Shown: positions 35,456 to 45,440, numbered from the stretch's first letter. The stretch: 64,000 nt of DNA from Fulvitalea axinellae (GCF_036492835.1 NZ_AP025314.1:3204010-3268009), one strand, 5' to 3'. Numbers and translations: made by a program. The notes: generated by a model not told the origin, from the sequence alone.

Positions 35456-38400
35456 TTACTCAACACCGATATAATATTTCAACTCGGCGGCCAGCTGATG
35501 ATATTGGAACAAATAATCGAGGTAGATTGTCTTTGTCTGGAATGATTCGTCCAGGTTCTGGATATACGCCACATAGTCGATCGCTCCGGCTTTATAGCTT
35601 TTCTCTGCCGTCTCTATTCTGGCATCAGCGAGCGGAACGGCCTGGCTTTCGTAATAATTCACGGAACGGTCAATCTTGCCAAACTCCAAAGCCGTCTGCT
35701 CCACGGTACTCGCCAAAGAAAGCTTCTGTTCTTCCAAAGCGTACTCCGAAGCTTTCAAACGCCTCTTCGCCGCCTTCGTCCGTCCCGCTTGTGACCTAAA
35801 CCACAACGGCACCGCAATTCCGACTTGATAAGTATAAACACCCGTTTTATCCCCAACTTTTTGCTGTTCGTAGCTGACGTTAATATCCGGAGTAAAACCA
35901 TTTTTCTCGACTCTCAGATTTGCCTTGTCCACATTTACCTGTTGCTCGGCGTATTTAAGAAATGGACTTAGGGAAATATCGGTAGAGTCCATAAAAGTCG
36001 ACTCCCGGCTATCGTGAACTTTATGGCCGACTATTTCGAAATTGTCGCCGATATTAAGCCACTGAGCCAGTCTTCTTTTCGCTATCGCAACATCGGAACG
36101 GGCTTGGGTCAACCGGACCTCCACGCTTTTGACTTTACTCTGCGCAGCGATATATTCCAACCTTGTGGTTTCCTCCGTTTCGTAACGAATACGGGCGGCC
36201 CGTTCAAAATCAGTATAAACGGAATCGATCAAAAGCGCCAAATCCAAACGATCTTGAGCGTTCCGAAGGCCGTAATAAGCTACCGTTACGCTACGCACCA
36301 ACTCGTTTTCGGTCAGATCAAAAGCTCTCTCGGAAAGCGCCACTTCTTCTTTCCTCAATTTACCCTTTGCCATATAAGATGTCGGGAATTCGAAACTCTG
36401 TCCTACTCCAACCAAAGTCGTGACGCTTCCGTCAATATTGACTTGTTCCTCTCCGGTATAAACATCTGTCTTGCCGAAATCCACCGCCGTTTTCCGCATT
36501 TCTTTCGAGGCTTCCATCTCTTGTGTCGCCTTTTTCAAAGACGGGTAATTTCGCTTGGCCAATTCCAAAGCTCTCTTCAAATCAACTTGCTCCTTATTTT
36601 CTTGAGCGTTCGAAATTCCCGACAACACCAACATCAATAAAACCAAGGTTACGGCCACTGCCGGCTTTGCGCCAAACCCTCTAGAACCCGTATTATCACG
36701 CTCCAGCCATTGGTACAAAACCGGGATAACGATCAAAGTCAACAAGGTGGAAGTGAGCAAACCTCCGATAACTACCGTCGCCAAAGGGCGCTGGACTTCG
36801 GCGCCCGCAGAACTTGAAATAGCCATCGGCAGAAAGCCCAAAATATCAGTTGAAGCCGTCAACATAATCGGACGTAATCGCTCGTGGGCTCCTTTGAGTA
36901 TCCGTTCTTTCAGATCCGTAACTCCCCGTTCTTTTAGTTCATTCAGACTTGTGACCAATACGAGCCCGTTCAAAACGGCGACACCAAACAAAACGATAAA
37001 ACCAACACCCGCCGAAATAGAAAACGGCATATCCCGCAGGTAAAGCGACAGTATCCCACCGATAGCGGAAAGCGGAATCGCCATATAAATCATAATGGTC
37101 TGTTTTACGGATTTGAGCGCGAAAAACAGCAAGACAAAAATCAAAGCCAAGGCCACAGGCACCACAACCCGCAAACGGGCTTTGGCCCTTTGCAAGTTCT
37201 CGAACGCTCCGCCGTATTTGATCACGTAACCGGGTGGCAACTTCAAATTGGCTTCCAATTTTTTCTGGATATCCATTACCGTGCTTTCCACATCGCGTCC
37301 GCGTGCGTTTACTCCTACGGATACCCTTCTGCGGGTGCCTTCCCGTGAAATCTGCATCGGCGCGGCCTGAAAATCCACTTCGGCCACTTCCTGTAAAGGC
37401 ACCTGCTCTCCGTTAGGCAGGTTTACGAAAAGTCCGCGTAAGCTTTCGATATCCTGTTTGTATCGATCGTCCAAACGCACCACCAGCTCAAAGCGTTTTT
37501 CCCCTTCGAAAATCACACCCGCTTCCGTCCCCGCAAAAGCCGAACTGACGATACTGTTCAGGTCCTCCACGTTCAGGCCATATTGCGCCAGCTTGGCTCT
37601 TTTGTACTTTACGGTCATTTGCGGAAGGCCTTTAGTCGCCTCCACATTTATGTCGCCCACGCCATCCACACCCTGAATCAGCTTTCCGATTTCTTTGGCC
37701 TTTACGGCCAATACATCCAGATCTTCACCATAAAGCTTGATAGCGATATCCTGACGGACGCCGGTCAACAATTCATTGAAACGCAACTCTACTGGTTGCG
37801 AAAACTCGTAGTTTATTCCCGGCAAGGCGCTAACCTTTTCCTTCATCAATTGGATAAGCTCTTCTTTCGATGAAGTCGTGTTCCATTCCTCATGCGGTTT
37901 TAACATGATAAACATATCGGCAATATCCATCGGCATCGGGTCGGTCGGCAATTCGGCCACTCCTATTCTGGCCACGACATCCTCCACCTCATCCGGGAAA
38001 CTTTCCAACAAAATCCGCTCTATTCGCTCACTGGCCTCAATAGTCTCGGTGAGGGAACTTCCGGGTTTAAGCAAAGCCTGCATCGCAAGGTCCCCTTCGT
38101 CCAATGTCGGGATGAATTCGCCACCCAAGCGTGAGAATACCCAGCCGGAAAGCGCCAACAACGCCACTGAAACCACTATTACCGCTTTGCCTCTTTTCAG
38201 AACTCTCTGCAAAACAGGATCGTACACTTTATGCAAAGAGTTCATAATTTTGTCGCCCAATCCGGGTTTTGCATTCGGGTCGGGGCTGGCTTTCAGGAAC
38301 AAGGCCGTAACCATCGGAACATAAGTGAGGCAGAGAATCATGGCGCCGATTATGGCGAAGCCGAAAGTCAAAGCCATCGGCTTAAACATCTTGCCTTCCA

Positions 38401-39817
38401 CTCCTGTCAAGGCCAACAAGGGCACAAACACAATCAGGATAATCAATTGCCCGAAAAAGGCTGCGTTCATCATTTTGGTGGACGCTTCGGCGGAAATTTG
38501 GTCACGCTCCCCTTCGCTCAGGTTATGCTTTTTGTTTTTGTGAATATGCTGGGTCATATAAAACACGGCCGCCTCCACGATAATCACGGCGCCGTCCACG
38601 ATGATGCCGAAATCGATAGCTCCGAGACTCATCAGATTCGCCCAAACACCGAAAATGTTCATCATGATAAAGGCGAAAAGCAACGATAGAGGGATCGTAG
38701 AAGCCACAATCAGCCCTCCACGCCAGTTACCGAGCAAAATCACCAATACGAAAATGACGATCAGGCCACCCTCCACCAGATTTAGGGCGACCGTACTGGT
38801 TGTGTTCTGAATCAGTTCCGAACGATCCAAAAACGGTTCGATACTTACGCCTTCTGGCAATGTTTTCTGAACCTGCACGATTCTTTCCTTAATGTTGTTG
38901 ATCACTTCATTGGAGTTTTCATCCTTGAGCATCAACACCATTCCCCCCACGCTTTCCTTTCCGTTTTTGGTAAAAGCACCGTAACGGACAGCCGCGCCGA
39001 TTTTCACTACGGCAACATCCCGAATCAATACGGGACGCCCCGTTTCACCGATCTTGACAACCGTATTCTCGATATCCCCGATGGATTTGTAAAGCCCTTC
39101 GCCCCGGATAAAATTCGCCTTGCGGTTTTTCTCTATATAAGCGCCCCCCGTATTCTCATTATTTTTGTTCAAGGCTTCGAAAATCTCCGAAACACTTACT
39201 GACATGCTCTTCAGCCGGTTTGGGTTCAAAGCAACTTCATACTGCTTTACCGTTCCTCCAAAAGAATTGACCTCCACAACGCCGGGCACCATAGCCATCT
39301 GGCGCTTCACAATCCAATCCTGAATTGTCCGTAGCTCCTGCGGATCATAATTGTCCTCAAATTTCGGATCGACTTCAAAAGTATATTGATAAACTTCACC
39401 GAGTCCCGTAGTGATCGGCCCGATAAACGGCTCGCCAAATTTTTCGGGAATCTCACCTTTTACCTCATTCAGCTTCTCGCTTACCAATTGCCGAGGCAAA
39501 AAGGTTCCCATACCGTCCTCAAAGACAATAGTTACCACCGACAGGCCAAAACGCGAGATCGAACGGATCTCTGTTACGCTGGGTAGATTCGCCATCGCCA
39601 ATTCCACAGGGTAGGTAACGAATTGCTCGATATCGCCAGTACCCAGATTCGGCGCCACGGTAATCACCTGCACCTGATTGTTAGTAATATCGGGTTGCGC
39701 GTCGATGGGAACTTCCCGCATCGACCATATTCCCGCACCGATCAGGGCGAAAGTCATTAGCCCAATGATCAGTTTGTTCTTTATAGAAAAATTTATGATT
39801 TGATTGATCATGCCCAT
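35456..39817 (-). CDS. CzcA-CzcC fusion: RND metal pump joined to TolC-family outer-membrane channel
   Basis: From the ATG at 39817 (MGMINQIINFSIKNKLIIGL) the product is 1453 residues. Open frame before this lacks pump features. Residues 1-1040 are a complete CzcA/CusA RND transporter: VPIDAQPDITNNQVQV, the TM4 DFGIIVDGAVII acidic motif used by metal RND pumps, GGEFIPTLDEGDLAMQ, and twelve membrane helices. Around residue 1045 the pump ends (LYQWLERD). A hydrophobic signal-like segment ending ISNAQ follows, then a TolC/OEP-type channel with two helical repeats (VDLKRALELAKRNYPSL onward) to the C-terminus. In most bacteria czcA and czcC are separate. The fusion is known in Bacteroidota. The signal-like segment must let the channel part cross the inner membrane. 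Confidence 0.93.
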   Translation of the reverse strand: MGMINQIINFSIKNKLIIGLMTFALIGAGIWSMREVPIDAQPDITNNQVQVITVAPNLGTGDIEQFVTYPVELAMANLPSVTEIRSISRFGLSVVTIVFEDGMGTFLPRQLVSEKLNEVKGEIPEKFGEPFIGPITTGLGEVYQYTFEVDPKFEDNYDPQELRTIQDWIVKRQMAMVPGVVEVNSFGGTVKQYEVALNPNRLKSMSVSVSEIFEALNKNNENTGGAYIEKNRKANFIRGEGLYKSIGDIENTVVKIGETGRPVLIRDVAVVKIGAAVRYGAFTKNGKESVGGMVLMLKDENSNEVINNIKERIVQVQKTLPEGVSIEPFLDRSELIQNTTSTVALNLVEGGLIVIFVLVILLGNWRGGLIVASTIPLSLLFAFIMMNIFGVWANLMSLGAIDFGIIVDGAVIIVEAAVFYMTQHIHKNKKHNLSEGERDQISAEASTKMMNAAFFGQLIILIVFVPLLALTGVEGKMFKPMALTFGFAIIGAMILCLTYVPMVTALFLKASPDPNAKPGLGDKIMNSLHKVYDPVLQRVLKRGKAVIVVSVALLALSGWVFSRLGGEFIPTLDEGDLAMQALLKPGSSLTETIEASERIERILLESFPDEVEDVVARIGVAELPTDPMPMDIADMFIMLKPHEEWNTTSSKEELIQLMKEKVSALPGINYEFSQPVELRFNELLTGVRQDIAIKLYGEDLDVLAVKAKEIGKLIQGVDGVGDINVEATKGLPQMTVKYKRAKLAQYGLNVEDLNSIVSSAFAGTEAGVIFEGEKRFELVVRLDDRYKQDIESLRGLFVNLPNGEQVPLQEVAEVDFQAAPMQISREGTRRRVSVGVNARGRDVESTVMDIQKKLEANLKLPPGYVIKYGGAFENLQRAKARLRVVVPVALALIFVLLFFALKSVKQTIMIYMAIPLSAIGGILSLYLRDMPFSISAGVGFIVLFGVAVLNGLVLVTSLNELKERGVTDLKERILKGAHERLRPIMLTASTDILGFLPMAISSSAGAEVQRPLATVVIGGLLTSTLLTLIVIPVLYQWLERDNTGSRGFGAKPAVAVTLVLLMLVLSGISNAQENKEQVDLKRALELAKRNYPSLKKATQEMEASKEMRKTAVDFGKTDVYTGEEQVNIDGSVTTLVGVGQSFEFPTSYMAKGKLRKEEVALSERAFDLTENELVRSVTVAYYGLRNAQDRLDLALLIDSVYTDFERAARIRYETEETTRLEYIAAQSKVKSVEVRLTQARSDVAIAKRRLAQWLNIGDNFEIVGHKVHDSRESTFMDSTDISLSPFLKYAEQQVNVDKANLRVEKNGFTPDINVSYEQQKVGDKTGVYTYQVGIAVPLWFRSQAGRTKAAKRRLKASEYALEEQKLSLASTVEQTALEFGKIDRSVNYYESQAVPLADARIETAEKSYKAGAIDYVAYIQNLDESFQTKTIYLDYLFQYHQLAAELKYYIGVE

Positions 39818-39983
39818 ATATAGGTTTTCCGGAAACGGGGCAAATTTGTCCATGAACGACTTTCGCACCGCATACGGGTTATCAATTCCGAACAATCTTA
39901 TATCCAAAAGGATACAGCAAAGACTTCCGTAGCGAAAAGCCACGGAAACGCGCTCGGATTAACAGTTTAAGAAAAGGCTATGA

Positions 39984-40313
39984 TCAGGATTTCGGCGGAT
40001 GCCAAATATCAGAATAAGAACCCACGACATTGGGGTCTCTATAGTTGAAAAAATGTACGACTTCAGATGTTTCAGGAGCTTGAAGCGTCACGGTAAAATC
40101 CATATTCACGGGAACCATAACGCCACAACAGTCGCAAACGCAGAGCGGGCCACAAACAGGATGTTCGTGAGAAGTGTCATGCGAGTCTCCGTCTCCGCAG
40201 AACTCTTCCACCAATTGGGACGGATGATCGCCCGCCAAATGGAGGGTGTCCGCACACGGCAATATTGCCAACGACAACATTACCAAAGCCCATATGGTGA
40301 CAAAACTTCTCAT
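39984..40313 (-). CDS. Small Cys/His-rich exported protein (DUF6660-like)
   Basis: From the ATG at 40313 the product is 109 residues, starting with a hydrophobic signal-like helix (MRSFVTIWALVMLSLAILPCADT). Two earlier in-frame Mets lie at 40322 and 40352. After the signal comes a metal-binding-like stretch: CGDGDSHDTSHEHPVCGPLC followed by VCDCC. Small proteins of this kind are often found just upstream of czcCBA or cusAB genes in Bacteroidota and resemble DUF6660. The gene lies 166 bases upstream of the pump fusion, same strand, so it probably leads the operon. A metal sensor or chaperone role is inference. Confidence 0.7.
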   Translation of the reverse strand: MRSFVTIWALVMLSLAILPCADTLHLAGDHPSQLVEEFCGDGDSHDTSHEHPVCGPLCVCDCCGVMVPVNMDFTVTLQAPETSEVVHFFNYRDPNVVGSYSDIWHPPKS

Positions 40314-40402
40314 TTCTTGCATGAAGGTAAGACCGTGACCGGAGAAACCCAAGGCGTGGCTGAATTTTTAACGAAAAGATCGACGCTATGTTAGCGCCCC
40401 GA

Positions 40403-41536
40403 TTACCCGTCGCTTTCCAGAGTGGTGTCGGGCAAAGCCAAGGCGCCTTCCTCAAGATGTACCACGGATGAATACTCCGAGTTATCCCTCAAAAAATCCG
40501 CCAGCACGGCGCTGCGTACTCCAACTTGGCAAACGATCACCAAGGTCTTTCCTACTCCGCCCCGAGCGTCGATTTCCACCGAACGATTCTTTACTTCCGC
40601 AAAAGGAATCTCGACGGCGTTCCATTCTTTCGGAAATTTCGGTTCCTCATATTCCTCACGGACATCCAAAACCACAGCGTTCCCGCTTCGCAAAAATTCA
40701 AAAAATCGATCCGAGGAAATGGTGTTACTTTTCTCCTCTGTCCTCAATCCGCAAAAACGCTCATAGTTTCTTTTCGAAAAAGAATCGGCCTCATCCAGCG
40801 CCTTTCTTATTCCCTCTTCTGTCCGAACGACTTCCAGCACATTCTCAGTCCCAAAAAGCGCGTCCAGCAATAGCAAACGTCCGGATAAAGTCTCGCCGAT
40901 CCCCAAAATCATTTTCAAAACCTCGTTCGCCTGCTTAGTTCCGACAAGCCCGGGCAATACACCCAAAACCCCTATTTCCGAACAGGTAGGACTCTCGCCC
41001 GGCGCCGGCGGTTCCGGAAACACGCAACGGTAAGTGGGCCCGCCCTTATAATTAAAAACCGAAACCTGTCCCGAAAACTTTTGAATAGCGCCAAACACCA
41101 ACGGCTTGCCCAAAATCACGCAAGCGTCATTGAGCAGATAGCGGGTAGAAAAATTATCCGTTCCGTCCACCACAATATCATATTCCGCAATCAAACCCAA
41201 AGCGTTTTCGGGAGTAATACGCTCCGTATACGCCCTGATCTCAATCGTCGGATTCAGCGCCTCCAACCGAGCCTTGGCGCACAAAGCTTTGTTTTTCCCA
41301 ACATCCAAAACCCCGAAAAGAATCTGCCGTTGCAAATTCGACTCATCAACAGAATCAAAATCCACAATCCCGACAGTACCCACCCCTGCCGCCACCAGAT
41401 ATTGCGCCACGGGACAGCCCAATCCGCCCGCCCCGATAATCAGGACTTTTGACGCCAATAACTTCTCTTGGCCGGCTTCGCCGATTTGTTCTAGGATTAG
41501 GTGTCTGCTGTATCTGTTTCGGTAAGCTGGGTTCAT
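40403..41536 (-). CDS. moeB: MoeB/ThiF-type adenylyltransferase with C-terminal rhodanese domain
   Basis: The 377-residue protein adenylates the C-terminal glycine of a ubiquitin-like sulfur carrier (MoaD or ThiS). Residues 1-240 are the ThiF-fold E1-like domain: RYSRHLIL at 8-15, the nucleotide loop GAGGLG at 35-40, DGTDNFSTRYLLND near 125 and the VFPEPPAPGESPTC segment near 185. A rhodanese domain occupies about 275-370 with its active cysteine in VIVCQVGVRSAVLA, so the protein could also pass on sulfur, as in MOCS3/Uba4. No thiS, moaD, moaE or other cofactor gene is adjacent. The route served (molybdopterin, thiamin or tRNA thiolation) is undecided. Confidence 0.88.
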   Translation of the reverse strand: MNPAYRNRYSRHLILEQIGEAGQEKLLASKVLIIGAGGLGCPVAQYLVAAGVGTVGIVDFDSVDESNLQRQILFGVLDVGKNKALCAKARLEALNPTIEIRAYTERITPENALGLIAEYDIVVDGTDNFSTRYLLNDACVILGKPLVFGAIQKFSGQVSVFNYKGGPTYRCVFPEPPAPGESPTCSEIGVLGVLPGLVGTKQANEVLKMILGIGETLSGRLLLLDALFGTENVLEVVRTEEGIRKALDEADSFSKRNYERFCGLRTEEKSNTISSDRFFEFLRSGNAVVLDVREEYEEPKFPKEWNAVEIPFAEVKNRSVEIDARGGVGKTLVIVCQVGVRSAVLADFLRDNSEYSSVVHLEEGALALPDTTLESDG

Positions 41537-41767
41537 ATTCTTTTCAAGAAACTAAAACTCGTATTTCCTCAGACAAAACTACGCTTTCGGGAACTACTGA
41601 AAAAACGAAAAAGCCGCTTTGGCGTAAAACGCTGGTCCAGATTAAACCGGAATCAAAAATTTACAGAAAAAACAAAAAAATTAAGTCGTATAATTTCATT
41701 ATAGAAACCCTCGATATCGTAAATTCGTACCCTGAAAACTTCACGTCATTTACATGACAATCCGATT

Positions 41768-42532
41768 ATGAGTCAAATCAAACTAGAAGATATTTGTGAT
41801 ATAGCCGTTTCGGCCGGCCAAGAGATTATGAACTTTTACAAGGACGAAAAAACGTTCGAAAAAGTGGATTTCAAAGCCGACGATTCCCCTCTTACATTAG
41901 CCGACCAAGCCGCGCATAAAATCATCTGCGCTGAACTGGAAAAGCTTTACCCGGAGATTCCGATTCTCTCGGAAGAAGGCGCAAAGATAGAATATGCTGA
42001 ACGCTCAAAATGGGACCGCTATTTCTTGGTGGATCCCCTTGACGGCACTAAGGAATTTATTAACCGAAACGGAGAGTTCACCGTCAATATAGCCGTTATT
42101 GAAAACCGTAAAGCGATAGCCGGAGTCATCTACGTTCCCGTTAAAGACACCTTATACTTCGGCGATAGAAACGGAGCTTTCAAAAGAACAGGAAACGAAT
42201 CGGCTGAAAAAATCAGCGTACGCCCGCGCCCGGAACAAGCTACAGCCGTCCGAAGCAAATCGCACGCTTCGAATGCCGAAGAGTCGGTTTTGGAACGTTA
42301 CAACGTCACGGATTCAATATCGGTGGGCAGTTCCTTAAAATTTTGCATGGTAGCCGAAGGCAAAGCCGACGTATATTACCGCCATGGTCCGACGATGGAA
42401 TGGGATACCGGTGCCGGACAAGCCGTGCTGGAAGCCGCCGGAGGGAAAGTTTATACGGGAAGCGAAGAAAACGAGGTCTTCCTTTATAATAAAGAAAACT
42501 TGTTAAACGGAAGTTTTTTGGCTATTGGCTAG
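41768..42532 (+). CDS. cysQ: 3'(2'),5'-bisphosphate nucleotidase CysQ
   Basis: The 254-residue enzyme is a magnesium-dependent, lithium-sensitive phosphatase that removes PAP formed by sulfotransfer or PAPS reduction. Family motifs are DPLDGTKEF at residues 89-97, the metal-binding EE at 69-70 after ILS, and the late MEWDTGAGQAVLEAAGG. The length is normal. It sits 97 bases upstream of the UDP-xylose synthase gene in the same direction. In many bacteria cysQ lies near polysaccharide or sulfate genes, and here it marks the edge of the polysaccharide region. Inositol monophosphatase is less likely given the FTVNIAVIENRKAIAGVIYVP-type core. Confidence 0.92.
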   Translation: MSQIKLEDICDIAVSAGQEIMNFYKDEKTFEKVDFKADDSPLTLADQAAHKIICAELEKLYPEIPILSEEGAKIEYAERSKWDRYFLVDPLDGTKEFINRNGEFTVNIAVIENRKAIAGVIYVPVKDTLYFGDRNGAFKRTGNESAEKISVRPRPEQATAVRSKSHASNAEESVLERYNVTDSISVGSSLKFCMVAEGKADVYYRHGPTMEWDTGAGQAVLEAAGGKVYTGSEENEVFLYNKENLLNGSFLAIG

Positions 42533-42629
42533 AAAATACCCTGCTGACGCAAGTAAGCCCTTTTCCCAAATATTTCTGAGCCATTAGGTTCCTATACAAG
42601 AAAAAGAGACCAATCAACCAAAAAATAAG

Positions 42630-43622
42630 ATGTCAAGAAAAAGAGTCCTAATCACCGGCGCAGCCGGCTTTCTAGGGTCCCACCTCTGCGACCGCTTTAT
42701 TGCGGAAGGTTGCCATGTAATAGGCATGGACAACCTGATTACGGGCGATATGGCGAATATCGAGCACCTGATGCCCTTGGAGAATTTCGAATTCTACCAC
42801 CACGACGTTTCCAAGTTCGTACACGTCTCGGGCGAACTCGATTATATCCTCCATTTCGCCTCCCCCGCCAGTCCAATCGATTATCTCAAGATTCCGATAC
42901 AGACCCTGAAAGTCGGTTCCCTCGGCATCCATAATCTTTTGGGATTGGCCAAAGAAAAAAACGCAAGGGTCCTTATCGCTTCCACTTCCGAAGTATACGG
43001 CGACCCGCACGTACACCCGCAACCGGAAAGCTATTGGGGTAACGTAAACCCTGTAGGTCCACGAGGTGTTTACGACGAGGCCAAGCGCTTTCAGGAAGCT
43101 ATGACAATGGCCTATCATACCTATCATGGGCTTGAGACACGTATAGTCCGGATTTTCAACACTTACGGTCCCCGGATGCGCCTCAACGACGGTCGTGTTC
43201 TTCCCGCTTTTATTGGCCAAGCGCTCCGTGGCGAAGACCTGACAGTCTTCGGTGACGGTTCGCAAACCCGTTCTTTCTGCTATGTAGACGATTTGGTGGA
43301 AGGCATCTATCGCCTCTTACTAAGCGATTGCGCGGAACCGGTTAACGTGGGTAATCCCGACGAGATCACGATTGGCGAGTTCGCAGAAGAAATTATCAAA
43401 CTTACGGGCACTACCCAAAAGGTAATTTATCAAGACCTACCTACTGACGACCCAAAACAGCGCCGGCCGGATATCGCAAAAGCGAAAGAGATTCTGGGCT
43501 GGGAGCCGAAGGTATCCCGTGAAGAAGGATTGAAAATCACTTATGAGTATTTCAGATCCTTGCCAGAAGAGAAGCTCTTTAAGCGTGAGCATAATGACTT
43601 TAGCGAGTATATTAAAAAATAG
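42630..43622 (+). CDS. UDP-glucuronate decarboxylase (UDP-xylose synthase)
   Basis: The 330-residue extended short-chain dehydrogenase converts UDP-glucuronate to UDP-xylose. The NAD loop GAAGFLG is at residues 10-16. The catalytic set is in place: T119-S120 in [10 protein letters not shown], and Y148 with K152 in GVYDEAKR. The [14 protein letters not shown] and [15 protein letters not shown] segments are those of UXS enzymes rather than the 4-epimerases. The full-length enzyme lacks the N-terminal membrane stem of animal forms. Its substrate would be supplied by the UDP-glucose dehydrogenase encoded convergently at 43788-45242. A strong bidirectional terminator separates them. Confidence 0.93.
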   Translation: MSRKRVLITGAAGFLGSHLCDRFIAEGCHVIGMDNLITGDMANIEHLMPLENFEFYHHDVSKFVHVSGELDYILHFASPASPIDYLKIPIQTLKVGSLGIHNLLGLAKEKNARVLIASTSEVYGDPHVHPQPESYWGNVNPVGPRGVYDEAKRFQEAMTMAYHTYHGLETRIVRIFNTYGPRMRLNDGRVLPAFIGQALRGEDLTVFGDGSQTRSFCYVDDLVEGIYRLLLSDCAEPVNVGNPDEITIGEFAEEIIKLTGTTQKVIYQDLPTDDPKQRRPDIAKAKEILGWEPKVSREEGLKITYEYFRSLPEEKLFKREHNDFSEYIKK

Positions 43623-43635
43623 GCCCGGCCGAACA

Positions 43636-43675
43636 GAAACAAAAAAAGCGATCTTTCGATCGCTTTTTTTGTTTC
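43636..43675. terminator. Perfect 18-base-stem bidirectional terminator
   Basis: Positions 43636-43653 (GAAAC, A7, GCGATC) pair without mismatch with 43658-43675 over a TTTC loop. A and T runs on both arms let it work on either strand, ending the UDP-xylose synthase transcript and possibly the ugd side. Confidence 0.92.
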
Positions 43676-43698
43676 TTGAAGGATGTGACAATCCTAAT

Positions 43699-43763
43699 GT
43701 GTCCATCCGCATGTACCCAGGGCGATGCCCCGGGCTAATTAATGTAAGGCCTTCAGCCTTATT
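43699..43763 (+). repeat. REP-like hairpin repeat, copy 1
   Basis: The element runs from GTGTCCATCCGCATGT through a GC-rich imperfect palindrome around CCCGGGCTAA and a second small palindrome AAGGCCTT to CAGCCTTATT. It matches the repeats beside the RAYT transposase at 62255-62318 over nearly its full length, with about ten differences. It lies between the terminator and ugd. Confidence 0.8.
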
Positions 43764-43787
43764 GGTGTCTTAATCGCTCTTTCAAGA

Positions 43788-45242
43788 TTAGGCTTCAACG
43801 TTGGCACGGGCTTTCTCCAAACCTTTGCCAATACCGCGGAATTCGAAACCATATTCAGCCATAGCTTCTCCGTCCAAAATATTTCGGCCGTCGAAGACGA
43901 AGGCCGGTTTCAGCATCTTTGCGTATATGCTTGCCCAATCGTAAGTTTTAAATTCATCCCATTCGGTCAAAACCGCGATTGCATGGGCGCTATCCATAGC
44001 CGTGTACGGTTCCTCATGCACCACGATCAAGTCTCGCCAATTTTCCGGCAACGGGTTCTCCGTATATACCGACCCCGGATTCTCGATCAGATACTCCATA
44101 TCCCGGAACATCTGTGCCTTAGGCACCTTCGGATCATAAACATGGATCTCGGCACGGTCCTGCAATAGCTCGTGAGCCACATAAATAGCCGCCGACTCGC
44201 GGGTATCGTTCGTGTCTTTCTTAAAAGCCCAGCCCAAGAAAGCGATCTTTTTGCCCGATACCGTATTAAACAACGTATCAATAATCTGCTTGGCAAAACG
44301 GTGCTTTTGGTAATCGTTCATGGCCACTACCTGCTCCCAATAATCGGCCACTTCCGGCAATCCGAAATGACGGCAGAGATAAACCAAATTCAGAATATCT
44401 TTCTGGAAACAGCTCCCGCCGAAACCTACAGAAGACTTCAAAAACTTAGGTCCGATACGACTATCCGAACCGATAGCGTTAGCTACCTCGTCTACATCTG
44501 CACCAGTACGCTCGCACAAGGCTGAAATAGCGTTGATTGATGATACTCGTTGCGCCAAGAAGGCGTTAGCCGTAAGCTTCGAAAGCTCCGAAGACCATAG
44601 ATTAGTAGTAATCAGTCTGTCCTTCGGCAACCAATGGGCGTATACATCCACCAAAGCCTGAATGGCTTCCTGTCCCTTTTCATCCTGATCACCGCCGATC
44701 AACATACGATCAGCGTTGTGAAGGTCATCTATTGCGGTACCTTCGGCTAAAAACTCAGGATTCGACAGAATTTGGAACTCATGTTCTCCCGCTTCGGCTT
44801 TCAGAATACGCTTAACGCTTTCAGCCGTTCTTACAGGAAGAGTCGATTTTTCCACAACAATTTTATCCCCGTTCGCAACACGAGCGATCTGACGAGCGCA
44901 AAGCTCTACGAATTTCAAATCCGCCGCTCGGCCTTTGCCTACACCGTAAGTTTTGGTAGGAGTATTTACCGAGATAAAAATCATTTCGGCTTCTTGAATG
45001 GCTTTATCTACGTCAGTGGAGAAAAACAAGTTACGCCCACGAGCCTCATCCACCACTTCGGCCAAACCGGGTTCGTAAACCGGAAGTTTATCCAAGTCCT
45101 TATCGTTCCAAGCCTCTATACGGGCCTCATTAATATCGACTACAGTAACTTTTATTTCCGGACATTTCTGTGCGATTACGGACATAGTAGGACCGCCCAC
45201 ATATCCGGCGCCGATACAACAAATGGAGGTGATTTTTTTCAT
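43788..45242 (-). CDS. ugd: UDP-glucose 6-dehydrogenase
   Basis: The 484-residue enzyme oxidises UDP-glucose to UDP-glucuronate with two NAD. It has GAGYVGGPT (residues 11-19), VNTPTKTYG (92-100) and the catalytic cysteine C278 in [10 protein letters not shown], with K224 in [14 protein letters not shown]. The length and the NTPTKT-x-G-x-GKG-x-AADL segment place it with the larger animal-like UGDHs rather than the 390-residue bacterial short form. It lies at the downstream edge of the polysaccharide block, with 308 bases between it and the membrane-protein gene. It feeds UDP-xylose synthase and direct use of glucuronate. A heptamer repeat array sits just before its ATG. Confidence 0.95.
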   Translation of the reverse strand: MKKITSICCIGAGYVGGPTMSVIAQKCPEIKVTVVDINEARIEAWNDKDLDKLPVYEPGLAEVVDEARGRNLFFSTDVDKAIQEAEMIFISVNTPTKTYGVGKGRAADLKFVELCARQIARVANGDKIVVEKSTLPVRTAESVKRILKAEAGEHEFQILSNPEFLAEGTAIDDLHNADRMLIGGDQDEKGQEAIQALVDVYAHWLPKDRLITTNLWSSELSKLTANAFLAQRVSSINAISALCERTGADVDEVANAIGSDSRIGPKFLKSSVGFGGSCFQKDILNLVYLCRHFGLPEVADYWEQVVAMNDYQKHRFAKQIIDTLFNTVSGKKIAFLGWAFKKDTNDTRESAAIYVAHELLQDRAEIHVYDPKVPKAQMFRDMEYLIENPGSVYTENPLPENWRDLIVVHEEPYTAMDSAHAIAVLTEWDEFKTYDWASIYAKMLKPAFVFDGRNILDGEAMAEYGFEFRGIGKGLEKARANVEA

Positions 45243-45252
45243 TTTATTGTTT

Positions 45253-45278
45253 GTAAAGCGTAAAGCGTAAAGCGTAAA
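45253..45278. repeat. Heptanucleotide tandem repeat upstream of ugd
   Basis: The unit GTAAAGC occurs three full times, plus a partial GTAAA, from 45253 to 45278. The array ends 10 bases before the ugd start codon (on the minus strand TTTACGCTTTACGC...), so it lies in the 5' untranslated or promoter region. Confidence 0.9.
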
Positions 45279-45374
45279 AAAATACCCGTTGAGGCATTAC
45301 GCCTTGCCGATACGTATATTTTTAATTTTCGTGTAAACTTATTTGATGACTGAGCTTTTTTTCGGAGGGTATCC

Positions 45375-45440
45375 GTGTGTAAGCACCCGCATGGTTCCGG
45401 GACAACACCAGGCTAACATATGTCAGGTGTTCAGCCTTTT
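45375..45440 (+). repeat. Diverged REP-like repeat, copy 2
   Basis: GTGTAAGCACCCGCATGGTT, then CCGGGACAACACCAGGCTAA and a final TTCAGCCTTTT follow the order of the REP-like repeat at 62255-62318, with more substitutions and a short insertion. It sits in the 308-base gap upstream of ugd. The rest of that gap holds the heptamer array and no gene. Confidence 0.6.

Noticed and set aside
36014..36640. 208-codon plus-strand frame within the pump-channel fusion
   Set aside because: It lies opposite the TolC-like part, which has clear family features; no domain is seen on the plus strand.
42672..43265. 197-codon minus-strand frame
   Set aside because: It lies opposite UDP-xylose synthase, whose catalytic residues are intact on the plus strand.
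45253..45278. Possible CRISPR-like repeat
   Set aside because: The unit is seven bases in direct tandem without spacers, so it is a simple repeat and not a CRISPR array.
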